From NCBI GenBank assembly GCA_907163375.1, contig CAJQUW010007250.1, positions 62,001 to 126,000 on the forward strand: DNA of 64,000 nucleotides, read 5' to 3'. The DNA comes from Prostheceraeus crozeri (lineage: Eukaryota > Platyhelminthes > Polycladida > Euryleptidae). Below the pieces are notes generated by a model that saw only the letters and a list, made by a program, of their open reading frames with translations, was not told where the DNA came from and ran no database searches. Numbering within the stretch: position 1 is the first letter of the stretch; every line of letters starts with the position of its first letter. A program made the translations under genes and the position numbers. Positions 45,600 to 58,002 of the stretch are shown piece after piece.

Positions 45600-48060
45600 A
45601 ATGAGACACTTTCAATTGACATGAGATTCTTGTATTGGTGTATATCGCATGCATTTTTTTTAACGGACACTAATTTGAGTGAATCAATGAAATACAGATA
45701 AACCGTTGTGGAATACCTCATTCTAATGATTTTGCTACTTCAGTTTTAATTTCTTCCTTACCATGCTCTGAAAATCAATTTATTTTGTGACTCCATTAAA
45801 TGCCGCGAGTGATGCAGAATGGAACTTGAGACAGCTTCCGTTGTATGAAGAGACGCAATTGCGCTGATGAATAAAGTCATTCATTCATTATAAAACCGAA
45901 TAGTGTAGATCTGCACGAAATCTCCCGTCTTAAGCTTCATAATTCCCAACTGTTATGTCTTGTCTGAATTTAATCATGTTATATTATTCACCAGTGTTTT
46001 TCAATCTGCTTTCTATTTTGAGAAATAAGCATATCGATCAATTTTCGTCGACTGATCTAAATTGAGCCATATCTACTCATTACTCAACGTAAACATTAGC
46101 AATAGAAACGAAACCACACCGATACTTTGTCTTTAACTCCTGCAAGTCGATAACATACGAGTACGTCTTATACTGACATCTTATAAAAGATTCTTTTGAA
46201 TATTACTGAATCATCACATCTCAAGCTACTGTCCGCGGATGCGACGCACTCGTACACGGACCTCTTATGTTAAAGATCGCGACTTCAACTCAAAAATCAT
46301 GGCACGTGTTAGAAGAATTTTTTAATGCTTTTTGCAAGTTTCGATTTTTTTCAATTAAGGACAAGTGATACTAGATTTGCTCATACAAATCAATGAATAT
46401 TGGTTTTGATAACATATTACCTGTTTTTATAAGTATTTTTTAGTGTCAAGATGTATTTGACAGTCAATCATTGTACCTTCATATCTGTTCATGACCTTAT
46501 GTAGTGTACTTTGACATAAGATACATTTACCATATGTTGTATTTTCCTAAGTAAACTAGTTTTCTGAACAGAGACTAAGTTTCTTGCATCTGGATTGAAA
46601 AAATGACAAAAAGAACAGCTTTAAAACAATGCTTCAAAGCTGTTTCAAAAACCGAGTTTTAACATGTTTTTATAACCGTGTTTTTACATTATTTCAAAGT
46701 CTGCTTTCGAAAATGACTTTCATGCTGTGGTGTTCTACTCAAGGTTTTTACAATCTTGTTTTTAAACATGCACATTCATAAAACCGCGATTATAAAAATG
46801 CATCTAAAATGTGTATTTATTAAAGTTATAAGACTGTATTTAAATTATGCCTTTGAATGTGTTTTAACCCTAATTGAGATCCCTGTAATTGATGAGTAGA
46901 CTTGTTGATGGTTTTTTCGCATCGAGAGCAGCTAAAGATAAGTTCACCTTTTCCTGCTGTCTGTCCATCTTGACTTGCCGAAGAGATGGATGCAGAGGTT
47001 CAGCACATTTTCAAAGAGGTTGAGTTGTTGTTGGCTAATGTAAGTGGTGCGATATAAACATGCGACATGGTAAAGTTAGCGAAAAATATGTTATCAACAT
47101 CACAGGTTCTTTATTTCTCACATCAAGAAAGCTCGAAGCTGTCGATTCATTTGACAGGTTGTTCAATTGAAAGAAATGATGTAAAATGCGTTATTATAAA
47201 ACCATGTATACTTTGTTTTAAATTTCAAAAATGTAATTGTTGAACCAAAACATGGCACGAGAATCGTAGGTGTATTGATATCATTATGGTAAAACTAATA
47301 TTTTTGTACTTTCCTTGATACTTAGCTTGGAAACACCGCTTACAGTAAACACAAATATGAAAGTGCTGATGTCTTCTTATGGAGGACTGTTTTAGGTAAC
47401 TTCTACTTTGATAATCGTCCTTTCAAAATGTGACAAAGAAAATTCACTAAACATTGGAAATCAATAAAAATACATAATGAAATCGATTTCTGAATTCATT
47501 GATGTGTCGTAAAATTGCACTTTAAATGATACTTTAAACTTCTTATGACAAAACAACAACTTAAGATCGTGTAGATTTGATATATTGTATTGTTGCCATG
47601 TGATAATCAGAGGTTGAAGCACTGATATAGCATTTTGACTTTGCGATATGGAGGGCGAAAAATCAAACTGGAGCACTAAAATCGTCATAAAAAATCACTA
47701 ATCTTTTTGTCTTTGAATTGGATTTCAAGTCGTTAAGTTAGAATTATAATCGGACTTTGAGGATTAAAAACTGAATAACTACAAATGCATACTGAAAATA
47801 CACATGTTTATATATACAATCACCATATGATAATGATCAAATTCAATTCTAGCTGACTATTGTGAGATATTGTGCTTTTTTGTCTTCTGACGCGATATGA
47901 GAGAGCGGAATTTTATTAATAGGCCGACTACATTGCTGCTGTGAATTGATTCTAGTGTGTCTGAAATCGACAAAGTTGTGATTGATATCGTGTAGAAGCG
48001 CTGGAAACATCCTAAAGTCACAGTAACCTTCGAATTAACTAACTAACTGAAATGTATATA
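45600..48060 (+). other. intron 4, distal part, no supported exon
   Basis: AT-rich. Between 46610 and 46870, motifs such as AAACCGTGTTTTTACAT and ATAACCGTGTTTT recur imperfectly on both strands, giving a low-complexity repeat. Nothing else is supported. Confidence 0.35.
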
Positions 48061-48065
48061 TTTTT

Positions 48066-48180
48066 CCAGCTCTAGTTCAGTTGGTAGAGCAGTGTTCTAG
48101 TTAACCTGCTTCGCAACTTCGAATCCTGACAGCCGCACATCTTTTTATGGCATTTTTTCTACCGTTTATTACAATGCAGT
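48066..48180 (+). repeat. SINE, same family as 44442-44569
   Basis: GCTCTAGTTCAGTTGGTAGA, then TTCTAGTTAACCTGCTT, then CTTCGAATCCTGACAGCCGC, then ACATCTTTTTATGGCATTTT. Head, anticodon loop and tail line up with the minus-strand copy. It ends about 75 bp before exon 5. Confidence 0.75.
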
Positions 48181-48256
48181 GCTGATTTTATTTGTTTCAA
48201 AAATGTGATGATTTTTAGCAACATATTTCTTTAAATGTATATATCCTATTTTACAG

Positions 48257-48523
48257 CTATTACGGATGAATTATACCTGGCAAGAATACTTCAAAATAAT
48301 GACTGCTCGGATGGACGATGAGAGATTTCTGTGGCGACTACAGCTCGGAGAATTAGACCGAAACGTCGACAGTGGTCCGATCATCACGCAGCTTCATGAA
48401 CGTCTCGCAGAGATGGAGAGGGAAAGACTGGAGTTCATGGGGAAAATCGACGGTTTGACTACCAAAGTTGCTGAATCCGAAGAGAAGCTGCGAGTTAGCC
48501 AAGAAGAGAAGGAACAACTGCAG
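48257..48523 (+). CDS. coiled-coil host gene, exon 5
   Basis: Acceptor tatcctattttacag ends at 48256 and donor GTGAGA starts at 48524. 89 codons, phase 0/0. It begins LLRMNYTWQEYFKIMTARMD, rich in aromatics. From about residue 40 it becomes a regular coiled coil (LHERLAEMERERLEFMGKID, then GLTTKVAESEEKLRVSQEEK) with Leu/Val/Ile at heptad spacing. It joins directly to exon 6, whose sequence continues the coiled coil. Family not recognised. Confidence 0.85.
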
Positions 48524-49402
48524 GTGAGATTGTAACGCTCACGTTGGTTGAGGAGTATTTTTACTTCCGTGAACAATTTGCGAATATGAAATACTACTAT
48601 TCAATATTTATAAGTAGAATCAATTAGCAACCAATAAGTAAGTCAGCTTTCTAGATTACAGAACCACCACCTCTACTGTAGTTGCAACCCGTTAGTTAAA
48701 TCTGCTCGCATTTCTGGAGATGAACTCTTACGACGGACATATGATTACTATTAAACGTGAAGAAAATACCTTTTCAATTTCACTTCTTCAACAATTTGAA
48801 ATGGAAACATAAACATGGTGCAAATCTGGGTTCCAGAAATATTGGGACACCTGAATTTCATGTGGAATATTGCTGTCAAATATAACTTTGTCATCCTTGT
48901 TGTGTAGAAAAGTCAACTTTTGTCAGAACAAATTTTATTTTTGCCGATTATTTTCACATAAGACAAACATCCCCGTCCACCTTGTCACTAAAAGTATCGC
49001 ATTCCTCAATTTGCAGTATTTTGTAAAATGTTGCATTCTTTTTATTCGAGTTTGTGCAGCATGATGATAAATATCGACATTTTAAATAACACTGCTCTGA
49101 TGATAATGAAATGATTCGTTCCCAGAAATATGTTGAACAGCTGAGTGTAGTTTGAATATGAAATAGGACACAAAACCGTTCAGCAATGCATTCACAGTTT
49201 CATTTATCGTTTTCCGCTCTACTGTAATATCAAATTTGATCAAAATACTGAAGTAATATTGTAGTTATGCTGATAATCTTTTTTCTTATAGTATTTACTG
49301 TAATTTATTCCTAGCTGGGCGCTGGAGGTTCACAAAAACATTGATGAGACACCATATCACAGGTTTGTGGACGGCAGTGAAAGTAGAATGATTGAATAGT
49401 GA
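48524..49402 (+). other. intron 5, proximal part
   Basis: No supported feature before the target duplication of the foldback hAT element. Confidence 0.4.
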
Positions 49403-50074
49403 GCTGCATCTAGTGATGTTCGGTTAGACCAATTTCTTAACCGTTCCCGACCGTACAGAAAACTTTGGTAACCGTGAGATCTTTAACCGTAACCAACCGC
49501 TAACCACGGATATATCCTACCAGTATCCAAATGTTCATCGTATGAACGTATAGACTGTTAGAATCATTATTCTAGATCACCTATTTACCAGTGATCGTAA
49601 TAGGCTACAACTTGTAATGTAGTTGTAGTTTCCTCCATGCACCCGGACATCATCATCACGTGAATCAAAAACTTCTTCGGGTGCTGATGCAATCAAAATG
49701 TTAAATTGCCAAAAATTTCCCCGTAAGGCTTTGAAAAATTGGCAGGTGAATGAAAGTACGATGAATTTCATAATGCAAGAGCATGAAGAATAAAAATCAG
49801 TGATACGCGGTAACGTGATCATGCCCGTGACACGTGGACTTCAGACAGATAAAATTTTATGCTGAAATGAAAAATATATAAACCAAATGGCTAATAGTTG
49901 AATCTGTTCACTTCCACAAAGGAAATATCATTCATACAACATGATAGCATCATTTTCTATACGCGACTTAGGTATGTCCTTTAGAAAGTGAACAGGGTGC
50001 TTTTCCGGTGATAACTAATAAAATAAAATTAAGTAAATTGGCTTACATTGTAAATGTACAATGCTCATATTTTA

Positions 50075-51360
50075 AGTATATTAATTGCTAAGAAAATTGA
50101 TTACCAATATAATAAGACAATGGAGAAGCATTTTTGTGACTCGATTGATCAGCAAAGTAAAGTTTCAACGTCATAAGTCCCCCAATTGCTAGTTGGGAGA
50201 CGCAAACGTGATCAGACTTGAGATCAGGCTAGTTAGAGAGTGATGTGATTAGGATGACTTTTTCTGATGAAGGAGTCTTGACCCTGTGTAAAAAACGAAT
50301 TTCAAATTGCAAAGACACAAATAAGAAAGTGTAAAATGAGCCCGATACAATAGAATCTTCATAAAGGCACTTTGGAGAGCAGAAGTAGGCAAACATTTTC
50401 GCTGAAGGGGAGATGTCGAGGTCGAGGCTTCTGACAACTTCAAGATCAGCCCACAGAATTAAATATTTTGTTTATCTGCTTCGGTTTGCTAGAAGTGTGA
50501 TTAATACGAAATTGACGGCACATCGAGGAACTTATTAAGTGTGCAAAAAGGAATTCCTAATACCTTACAGAGATAGGAAAAAGTCGTGCGTCGCTTGCGG
50601 AATTAATGTGAGTTACAGCAAAGTGCTTCGATTGACAAAATTCCTTCAGATTCCAAGAATTCAGATCATTGCACACAGGTTTTCTCCATAATGTTGGCCC
50701 TTCCGATCATTATTAAAGAAAGTAGCAGGCGTACGAAAATGAGTTCACTTGATGATTTCACATCCTCTCCTCGGCATTGCTCACTGTATAGTGCATACAT
50801 TGAATCGAAGCCAGGCATCGATGTGTGTTTTGGTGTGTGCGAAGTGATATCACAGCACGCACTCATCTCTCACTGGCTCTGGTATCCTCTGCTGACAGCT
50901 TATTGTTTGTCATTTCCAATAGCAAGCGATACACGAATAATTATCCATTCGAGAAGGAGCAAGTTGTCTAATTTTGTGATGTGCCATTTCGACATTAAAG
51001 TTACATACAATCCTTCCCTTTTAGGAAACCGAAGCGCGCGCAGATGAATCTAATTATGTGGATCAGCCTTTTGGGCGTGTGCTTGCATTATTGAGTCGAG
51101 TGCGATGTTTTTCAACAATTTGGAAGTCCGTTCTGTTAGCAGCTTAGGGAACAGTTGAATCATGGACTACAATTCGCTCGAAGCGGATTCACAGAATGCA
51201 AAGAAAATAAACGACGCGTGTATTGCATTGACCAAACAGTTTTGTACTGCACTTGTGCTTCATGGTTAGTATTGGAGTTCTTTGTGAGCTGCACTTTAGC
51301 ACTTGACCCCAAGCGAGACCATGTGCCTCGAAATCTAATAGAAATATTCAATCTCATGAA
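50075..51360 (+). mobile_element. element A, copy 1 (interrupted by element B)
   Basis: Excluding the B insertion, this sequence matches the reverse complement of 54700-56360. Shared blocks include GTAAAATGAGCCCGAT, TTCATAAAG, GGCAAACATTTTCG, TTGACAACTTCAAGATC, ATTGAGTCGAGTGCGATG and CGAAATCTAATAGAAAT. It splits the unpaired centre of the foldback hAT. The superfamily is unknown, no coding domain is recognised, and ends are approximate. Confidence 0.75.
50452..51060. mobile_element. element B, copy 2 (hAT-like, 609 bp), inside element A
   Basis: Starts CACAGAATTA and ends TAATTATGTG, with the 8-bp duplication GATCAGCC at 50444-50451 and 51061-51068. Element A's uninterrupted copy reads straight through this point (TTCAAGATCGGCCTTTTGG), which proves the insertion. 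Its left ~290 bp match copy 1 at 23520-24042; the rest differs or is lost in copy 1. Confidence 0.92.
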
Positions 51361-52149
51361 TACTGCTAAAATTTTGCCTGTCTGAATTCCAGTTTCTGTG
51401 TTACGGGTATGATCACCACGCGTCACTGATTTTCATCCTTCATGCCCTTACATTGTGAAGTTCATCTTGCTTTCATTCACTTGCCATTGACAAAGCCGTA
51501 CGGCGAAAATTCTGGCAATTTAATATTATGCTTCCATCAGTAACCGAAAAAGTTTTTGATTTACATGAGGCTACAAGTTGCTTCGCATTAGTGACAAAAT
51601 ACTCAATGGCAGCAGCCTGATGTGTCTGGGACAGCTTGTCCTACCTTGAGTCCTAACTATGAAGTGCACATTTTTATTTTGCTAAATTACGTGGATTAAA
51701 GAAGTTTGTCATATACAGATGTGGTTGTAAGCTGCAAATAGCCTATCATTAACCTATGGTACACTACATGAGTAAACTGTATATTTTATATCTTTCATGT
51801 GAGAAGCGCTTCACGATAAAAGCTACACCCCGGGCCAGGAGCTACTGCACACAATAACCGAAATAACTCCTCCAAAAGTCAAAATGCCATGTAAAGCGTT
51901 TTTATTACATATTGTATGTATATCAAATACTGTCTGTATACATATGCATCAAATGTAATGCATGTACGTATGTATATGACAATGTACTACAATTGTTACG
52001 ACAATTATAGCTGTCGTTACATGATGTACGTTACTGCATAATGATCAATGCTTCTCGCGAAAATTTAACTTTGATTAACCGCAATTGCTAATCGTAGCCT
52101 TGACCGACCGCAGCTGTCGTAGTTTTAACCGTACATCACTAGCTGCATC

Positions 52150-53105
52150 TTCAGTTGAAAAATGGGGACATACATGAATAGGTGCCATTTCATCTAATAT
52201 CAGGAATCATCAACAGGCTCAGTTCACATCCATCAACATCGACACGGCTTCCAATTTAAAGTTGTGGCCATACCTAGAACAAATTTGTGAGGTACGCAAT
52301 TAGCATTGTCACTAATTATGTGGTACATGTGGTCTCATATCAAAGAGATGTCTCTCATTCTTCAGGCCAGATCAGAAGTGTGTCTGTAACGCTGCTAGTT
52401 ATTTCTGTCCTTTTTATTACCACATCGCTGAGAATTCACAGAACATCTACGCAAAACTCAGCGTGACATGTCAGCCCCATCAAATACAAGCAAACATGAG
52501 TTAGATTTGATGTAGAATTCCTGAAGCTAATATCGATCAAAACTTGCTCTCATCTCATGATAAAATAATTAAAGTAGTAACACCATATAATTTTCTAGTT
52601 ATGTGGATCTAAGAATTTACGAGAGCATTTTGAATTTTGATCCATGGTTTTAACACAGGTATGCACATGAAAACAATATTCCGTGCTTTCCTGCATTCAG
52701 CAATAAACTATAGCAGGAAATCCATGGAGAAGAGAATTTACAGAAGAATTCCACTCCCAATATTCTCGTCAAACTTAACTTGACTTTCACATTAACTCTC
52801 ATCAGTTTGAGAGGAATCGGTTTAGCACACGAAGCAAATTTGTCAACACACTTCAGTTACTGAAAACCCGTTTCAAATTAAAATGTTTTTTACCGCCTAC
52901 TTCTTATGGATTGGAAAATAGTATGACATTTTCTGAAGATATTTCAACACAATTGATGCAGAATGACACTTCAACTCAGACAGCAATTTTCAGCAGATTC
53001 CGTATTTTCCGTAAATCCGTTGTGTATGGTAGTGAGTCGTCCAAAAATTCAATGAAATATAGGGGGTAGGGGCATCCAGATTTTCATAATTTATATTAAT
53101 GGTAG
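52150..53105 (+). other. intron 5, no supported feature
   Basis: No exon or repeat that I can support. Confidence 0.35.
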
Positions 53106-54225
53106 GATTTGTTCTTACCCGTTATTCATTACTACTTCCTCCGCGGTCGTTCTCAATCCGTGGCCATCTGCGGTCAGGAGTCTACTGCTCTACCCGTGCT
53201 CGCCGGCGTCCCCCAAGGCTCAGTCTTGGGTCCAAAGCTGTTCCTGGTGTTCTTGAGGGACATCGAGGACGGTCTGGCGTGTAGCTTGGACCTCTGTGCT
53301 GACGACAGCACCCTGCATAGAGTCATCGAGAGTCGGGCGGATCGTGTGACAGCAGCCGAAGCCATCAATACAGACTTAAACACCATCCATCGTTGGGCAG
53401 ATACGTGGTGCGCCAAGTTCAACGCCTCAAAAACTCGTGCGCTCACCATCAGTCGTGCTCGTGACGCCGCCAGTGCTCATCCACCGCTATTCCTCGCCGA
53501 GGAGCAACTGGTGGAGGTAGTACAACTCTCCATCGTAGGACTGACCATCACCAACCGTCTGTCCTGGGGCGCCCACGTGAGAAAGATCGCCATCAAGAGT
53601 GGCCAACAGCTAGGAGCCCTCCGTCGTGCTGCGAACTGCCTTCCACGATCTGCGATGCTTGCCGCCTACAAAGGAACCCTTCGCTCCCGCATGGAATACC
53701 TCTCACCTGTCTGGTGTGGTGGTCCCCTGACTGACTTGAGGCTCCTGTATCGAATACAGAGCCGATTTCTTCGACTAATGGACCTTCATGACCTGGACGC
53801 TAAGGACTTGAGACAGATGCGGCTTCAGCCACTGCATGAACGCTGGTCTGTCTCATCTTTGATCTTCCTTCTTCGAGCCGTGAATGGTGAGGCACCCCGT
53901 CCGATCCGCGACCTGCTCCCACGACCGGCTGAGTGGCGACGATCGACTCGTGCAGCTGATGCCGCGCACGAACTGGCTCTGAGTGTGCCGTCGTCTCGCA
54001 CGGCTCATCACTCTTACAGCTTCATTCCCCGGACTGTCAGACTCTGGAACGCTCTCCCCCACGAGCTGTTCGAGAGAGGTGTGACGCGTAAAACGTTGAA
54101 GACTGTGAAGATGTAATCCTTTTGAATGTACATGTAGTTCATTCCTATTTTTTTGCGGTGGATCTCGGTGTTCCTCACCAGATGTCACTGCCATAGGAGC
54201 ATCCCTTCTTGTAAAATAAATAAAA
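53106..54225 (+). mobile_element. 5'-truncated LINE with open RT/C-terminal frame
   Basis: A 335-codon open frame (53109-54116). It starts inside the reverse transcriptase with GRSQSVAICGQES, then the AGVPQGSVLGPKLFLVFL block and the active-site box LCADDSTLH. It continues through NASKTRALTISRAR, SWGAHVRKIAIKS and MEYLSPVWCGG to the C-terminal FIPRTVRLWNALPHELF. These are the CR1/Jockey-group features. A 3' UTR of about 110 bp ends in ATAAATAAAAAAATAC. The 5' two-thirds (endonuclease and RT start) are missing. The block is strikingly GC-rich against its surroundings and lacks stops, so this is the youngest retroelement in the window. The box has C in place of the usual Y/F before ADD. Confidence 0.88.
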
Positions 54226-54699
54226 AAATACTTGCAGTCTATCAAACTGTCTGATAGCTTTAAATTGAATCAGAATTCAATATTCTATCACATGAAGCTT
54301 TGTTATTAGCTATTTGATAATGGACCAGTAATGCAATGTGGCATTTAATGAAATTAAAATTCTAGCATGTCATACCACCATTAAATATGAGATATTTTGA
54401 AGAAGATGTCCATTTTTCCCTCATAATCAAAAGTAGAACATATTTTCACCAAGAAGTTGGCGAGGAAGTATTTCGATCATATCAATAGTTGGTCTGCATG
54501 GAGAGTATTGTGGATGGCAATGTAAAAAGACTGTAGATGTGAACTGATATCTCAATGTCATATCACTAATACATAGTTATATAGAAGCAGTATCCCTTCT
54601 ATATTCATGGACTTCTAAATTACTACGAAAAATTATAGATATCTAGACGGCATAAAAAGTTGAATACAAAAGAAAAGTCGTGAAAAAGTCATAAGTTCA

Positions 54700-56360
54700 G
54701 ACAGTATTAATGAGGAAATAGTTATTAATGAGATTGAAGATTTCTATTAGATTTCGAGCTCAACGGTCATTACTAGGGGTAAAGTGCGACGGCTCAGATC
54801 ACCAAGAACTCCAATATAAAACATGAGTGCAGCAGAAAAAATTTGGTCGGTACAATACGAGTCGTTTCTTTTCTTTGATTTCTGTAAATCGGCTTGGAGC
54901 GGATTGTAATCCGTGCTTCAACTGTTTTAGAGATCAAAATCCTTATGCTTTTAATAGAATGGACATACAGATCGTTGAAAAACATCGCACTCGACTCAAT
55001 AATGTAAACACACTCCCAAAAGGCCGATCTTGAAGTTGTCAAAAAATCTACAACCTCTCCCTTCCACGAAAATGTTTGCCTGCAGATGTTCTTCAAAGTG
55101 TCTTTATGAAGATTTTATTACATCGGGCTCATTTTACACTTTTTTAGTTGTGTCTTTGTAATCTAAAATTCGTTTTTATACGGGGTTGAGAATCCTTCAT
55201 CATAAAAAGGCGTTCTAACTGGAAATGTCCATCATATCACTCTCTAGCCAGATCTCTTCTGAGGAAAAATGATATTTTTTTGCATCATTTTATTTTTGAA
55301 AAATGATATAAAATGATCTAACCAAAAATATTTGTTCCATTATATTTTCTAATCATGGATTCTTCGCAGTTTCTATTGAAGCAAATTTAGTCTCTCGCTT
55401 GTTCTACCGATGTCCCTCCCTCCCCACTGGTTGATTCATGCAGCGAAAAGCAGCTTGCTATTGTCTGGCAGTCTGTCTATCACACAGATTGTCTAACAAT
55501 GCAGGACGGCAGGTGCGCCAATTATCATGAATGAATTATTAGTAATATGTAAACGAGGCTTTGAAAATGCGAGTACGGTCAAAGCTCGACATTTTGGACT
55601 TAGATAATGAGGATTCTGGTTAATAGAGACCGCCGTTTTCTGAGATTAGCTCTAGGTTACATGTACAGTGTACATGTATATCTCATTTATTGCTGGTTAC
55701 TTCAGACTTCTAGTAAATGCCTATGATTGAACATTGAACTCATTAATAACTGTCCTGATGTTTTTGAAATCTTGACTGCTTTGAGACATACTGTTGGCCT
55801 AACGAACTGCATATTATAGGCATGTTTTGTAATTCGAGTGTATAAAGCTTAAATCAAAACTTGCGATGTCTAATGTATAGGCCATAGGCTCTACCTAAGT
55901 TTTGATATACAAGAATCTTTGTATGACAGAGCTACTTTCTTCCGCCTTCCATTATTTGAAATATATCGATACTGCATGCAATCTAAAATTAACTTCATTG
56001 CTAAGAGCAGTAAAAGTAGTATGGTAGCAGTATAAATCGAAAAATTCGTATGTCTAGATCTATTTACGGTTTAGGTCTACCTATATTTCATTATAAAAAA
56101 ACAAAATGATGTAAAATGATATCGTTTTATATCAATCTATAGAATTCGTAAAATGATGTCATTTTATATCATTTTAAAAATAAAATGATATCATTGCCGA
56201 TCATAGCTGATCTCAAGTCTGATCATATCTGCATCTCCCAACCAGCAATTGGTTGGATCAATGATGTCAAGGCTTCACTTTGCTGATCAATCGTGTCATG
56301 AAAATGCTTATTCACTGTCTCATTATATTGACACAATCAATTTTCTTACTGATTTGAATA
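54700..56360 (-). mobile_element. element A, copy 2 (inverted, interrupted by element C)
   Basis: Reverse-complement match to element A at 50075-51360, in two blocks (about 54700-55262 and 56206-56360) separated by element C. In this copy the site where B entered copy 1 is uninterrupted. A 100-codon minus-strand frame (54794-55096) shows nothing recognisable. Confidence 0.75.
55284..56189. mobile_element. element C, ~0.9-kb insertion with ATCATTTTA inverted ends
   Basis: ATCATTTTATTTTTGAAAAA at the left is mirrored by the right end (read inward ATCATTTTATTTTTAAAATG), followed on both sides by ATGATATAAAATGAT variants. It interrupts element A copy 2. The boundaries are uncertain by 20-30 bp because the ends are low-complexity. 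Internal sequence is unrecognised. Confidence 0.65.
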
Positions 56361-57640
56361 ATTAATTGAAGTAGTCCTGATGAGGACTGATGGCGCTCTC
56401 CAATTTGTTGGTCTACAAATGCAATGCTGTTGTAACCATTGGATTAACCAACTCTTAAAAGAACTCAATTTAGCTTTCTTATGGGAACGAATTAAAATTG
56501 ATCAGCTTTGGCCTAGTAACTGGTAAAAGTGAAAGTCTTAGGACTTGCAACTCTAATAGCACTCATTTCTACTGTTAATGAACTACTGATTCCAAGCAAT
56601 GCTGCATACATGTGCAATGCAAGTGCCCAATATTCTGTATCGACTACTGATGCTAGTAGTGGAAATACAAAAGGACAATGGTCACCAATAGTTAAAGAAA
56701 TTATAAATGGATATTATAAAAGAGCAGGAAACCGATGGACAAAATGGAAAAGTGGATATTGGAAGTAAACAATAGAACTACCATGATGCAACCGCACCGA
56801 TTACACCGATGTGATACATATCAGAATCTGAAATAAATCATCAATTTTCTGTGTTCATACATTAGAACATTTATTCTCTTAAGCGTAATCCTGAGAAAGT
56901 CCATGCAATCTTGCCAACTGCTCAATGACGTGAGCATTATTACCTCTGTTTTATTATTTTCATTAATCGAATAAAATTTGCGGATTTTGCTCTACATTCT
57001 GTATTGTTTTCACTTGATAATATTCAGTAGCGAGCGTAGCATTCAACTTACTAACAGAGTTCGAGTTTTGTGATAGCAACAGTTTGTCGGTATCTTATCA
57101 GCCCTGTCACAAAGGAAGGTTCAATTCATTCCGTTCTGTGCGTCTAGCCCGCATCGGATTTTCAGCTATCATATCGCAAGGATTGTTACATCATTTTCTT
57201 AACGCAGGTATCAAATTACTGACACACATTAGGGAGTCGAATTCTTTTATCAACGACCATGCCAGCCGCTATTTTGTGTTTAGGAATTTATGTATTATCT
57301 CTGCAGCTTCAACAGCGTGAAACAAGTAAAAGTGGTGAAGAGGATGATGACACATAAGTGTTGGTTGTTAACACGTTCAGAGAAAGCTTGATTAAACAAA
57401 TTGTTCGCTCCTTTTGTCATTCTCTGGAAAGTCAATAGACGGGCATGAAACCCATTTCTACTTGTTATTTCTAGCATTGTGTATGAAATAAGTCGTCTCA
57501 GAATTGAGAACAGTAAATTAACCATTGATGCTAAAAAATCTAGACAGTGAATTCTCCAATGATTTGCCATTGTTTTATAGGAGCGCATTTTTATGACGTT
57601 TATTTTTTCCAAATCATATCTTTGAAAACATGATGTCGAT
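56361..57640 (+). other. intron 5, no supported feature
   Basis: A 79-codon open frame at 56529-56768 begins at GTG with a hydrophobic N-terminus and has AATAAA about 65 bp after its stop, but lacks an ATG and any recognised domain. Nothing else is seen. Confidence 0.3.
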
Positions 57641-57647
57641 TACATAT

Positions 57648-58002
57648 CTTGAACAGGAAGAACAGCGCATAGTAAGGTTGCACGGGCATCGATATATTTC
57701 GCCGGATCTCTACAATGGATGCACTCCGGAATGAAAACTGCACATTTGACACGAGATACAGAATATTGTTAACGATCGTCAGACGAAGTGGCGCCTAGCA
57801 TGACGTCATAATGGCATGAACAGAAGAAAGTAAGTAAACAATAAAAGTCAAAGGACGGAATGAAATTACCAAGGTAAAATAAGATTTAATACTGTCTCCT
57901 TCTGAACACAGAGGTCTGGCTTCATCCTGTGTATGTATAAGGCCTCGAGCACCCATTAGCACCCATTAGTACCCATGTACAGCGCTGTTCTTCCTGTTCA
58001 AG
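57648..58002. mobile_element. MITE, 355 bp, perfect 21-bp inverted ends
   Basis: The arm 57648-57668 (starting CTTGAACAGGAAGAAC) is exactly complementary to 57982-58002. Near the right end, GCACCCATTA is repeated with variants three times. No target duplication is clear and there is no coding capacity. Confidence 0.82.

Larger units (their letters stand above)
49411..52141. mobile_element. foldback hAT-like element, 2.7 kb, hosting nested insertions
   Basis: It starts TAGTGATGTTCGGTTA and ends TAACCGTACATCACTA, with the 8-bp duplication GCTGCATC at 49403-49410 and 52142-52149, which is diagnostic of hAT-type insertion. The arms 49411-49868 and 51368-52141 are inverted copies over most of their length (shared blocks include TTTCATTCACTTGCCA, AAAGCCGTACGG and GAAAAAGTTTTTGATT-like text). 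The left part of the arms also has several AACCGT/ACGGTT motifs. No transposase remains. Element A and, inside it, element B were inserted later. Confidence 0.85.

Noticed and set aside
56529-56768. Small secreted protein of 79 residues with a downstream AATAAA
   Set aside because: The frame opens on GTG with a stop three codons upstream, there is no ATG before the hydrophobic part, and no domain is recognised.
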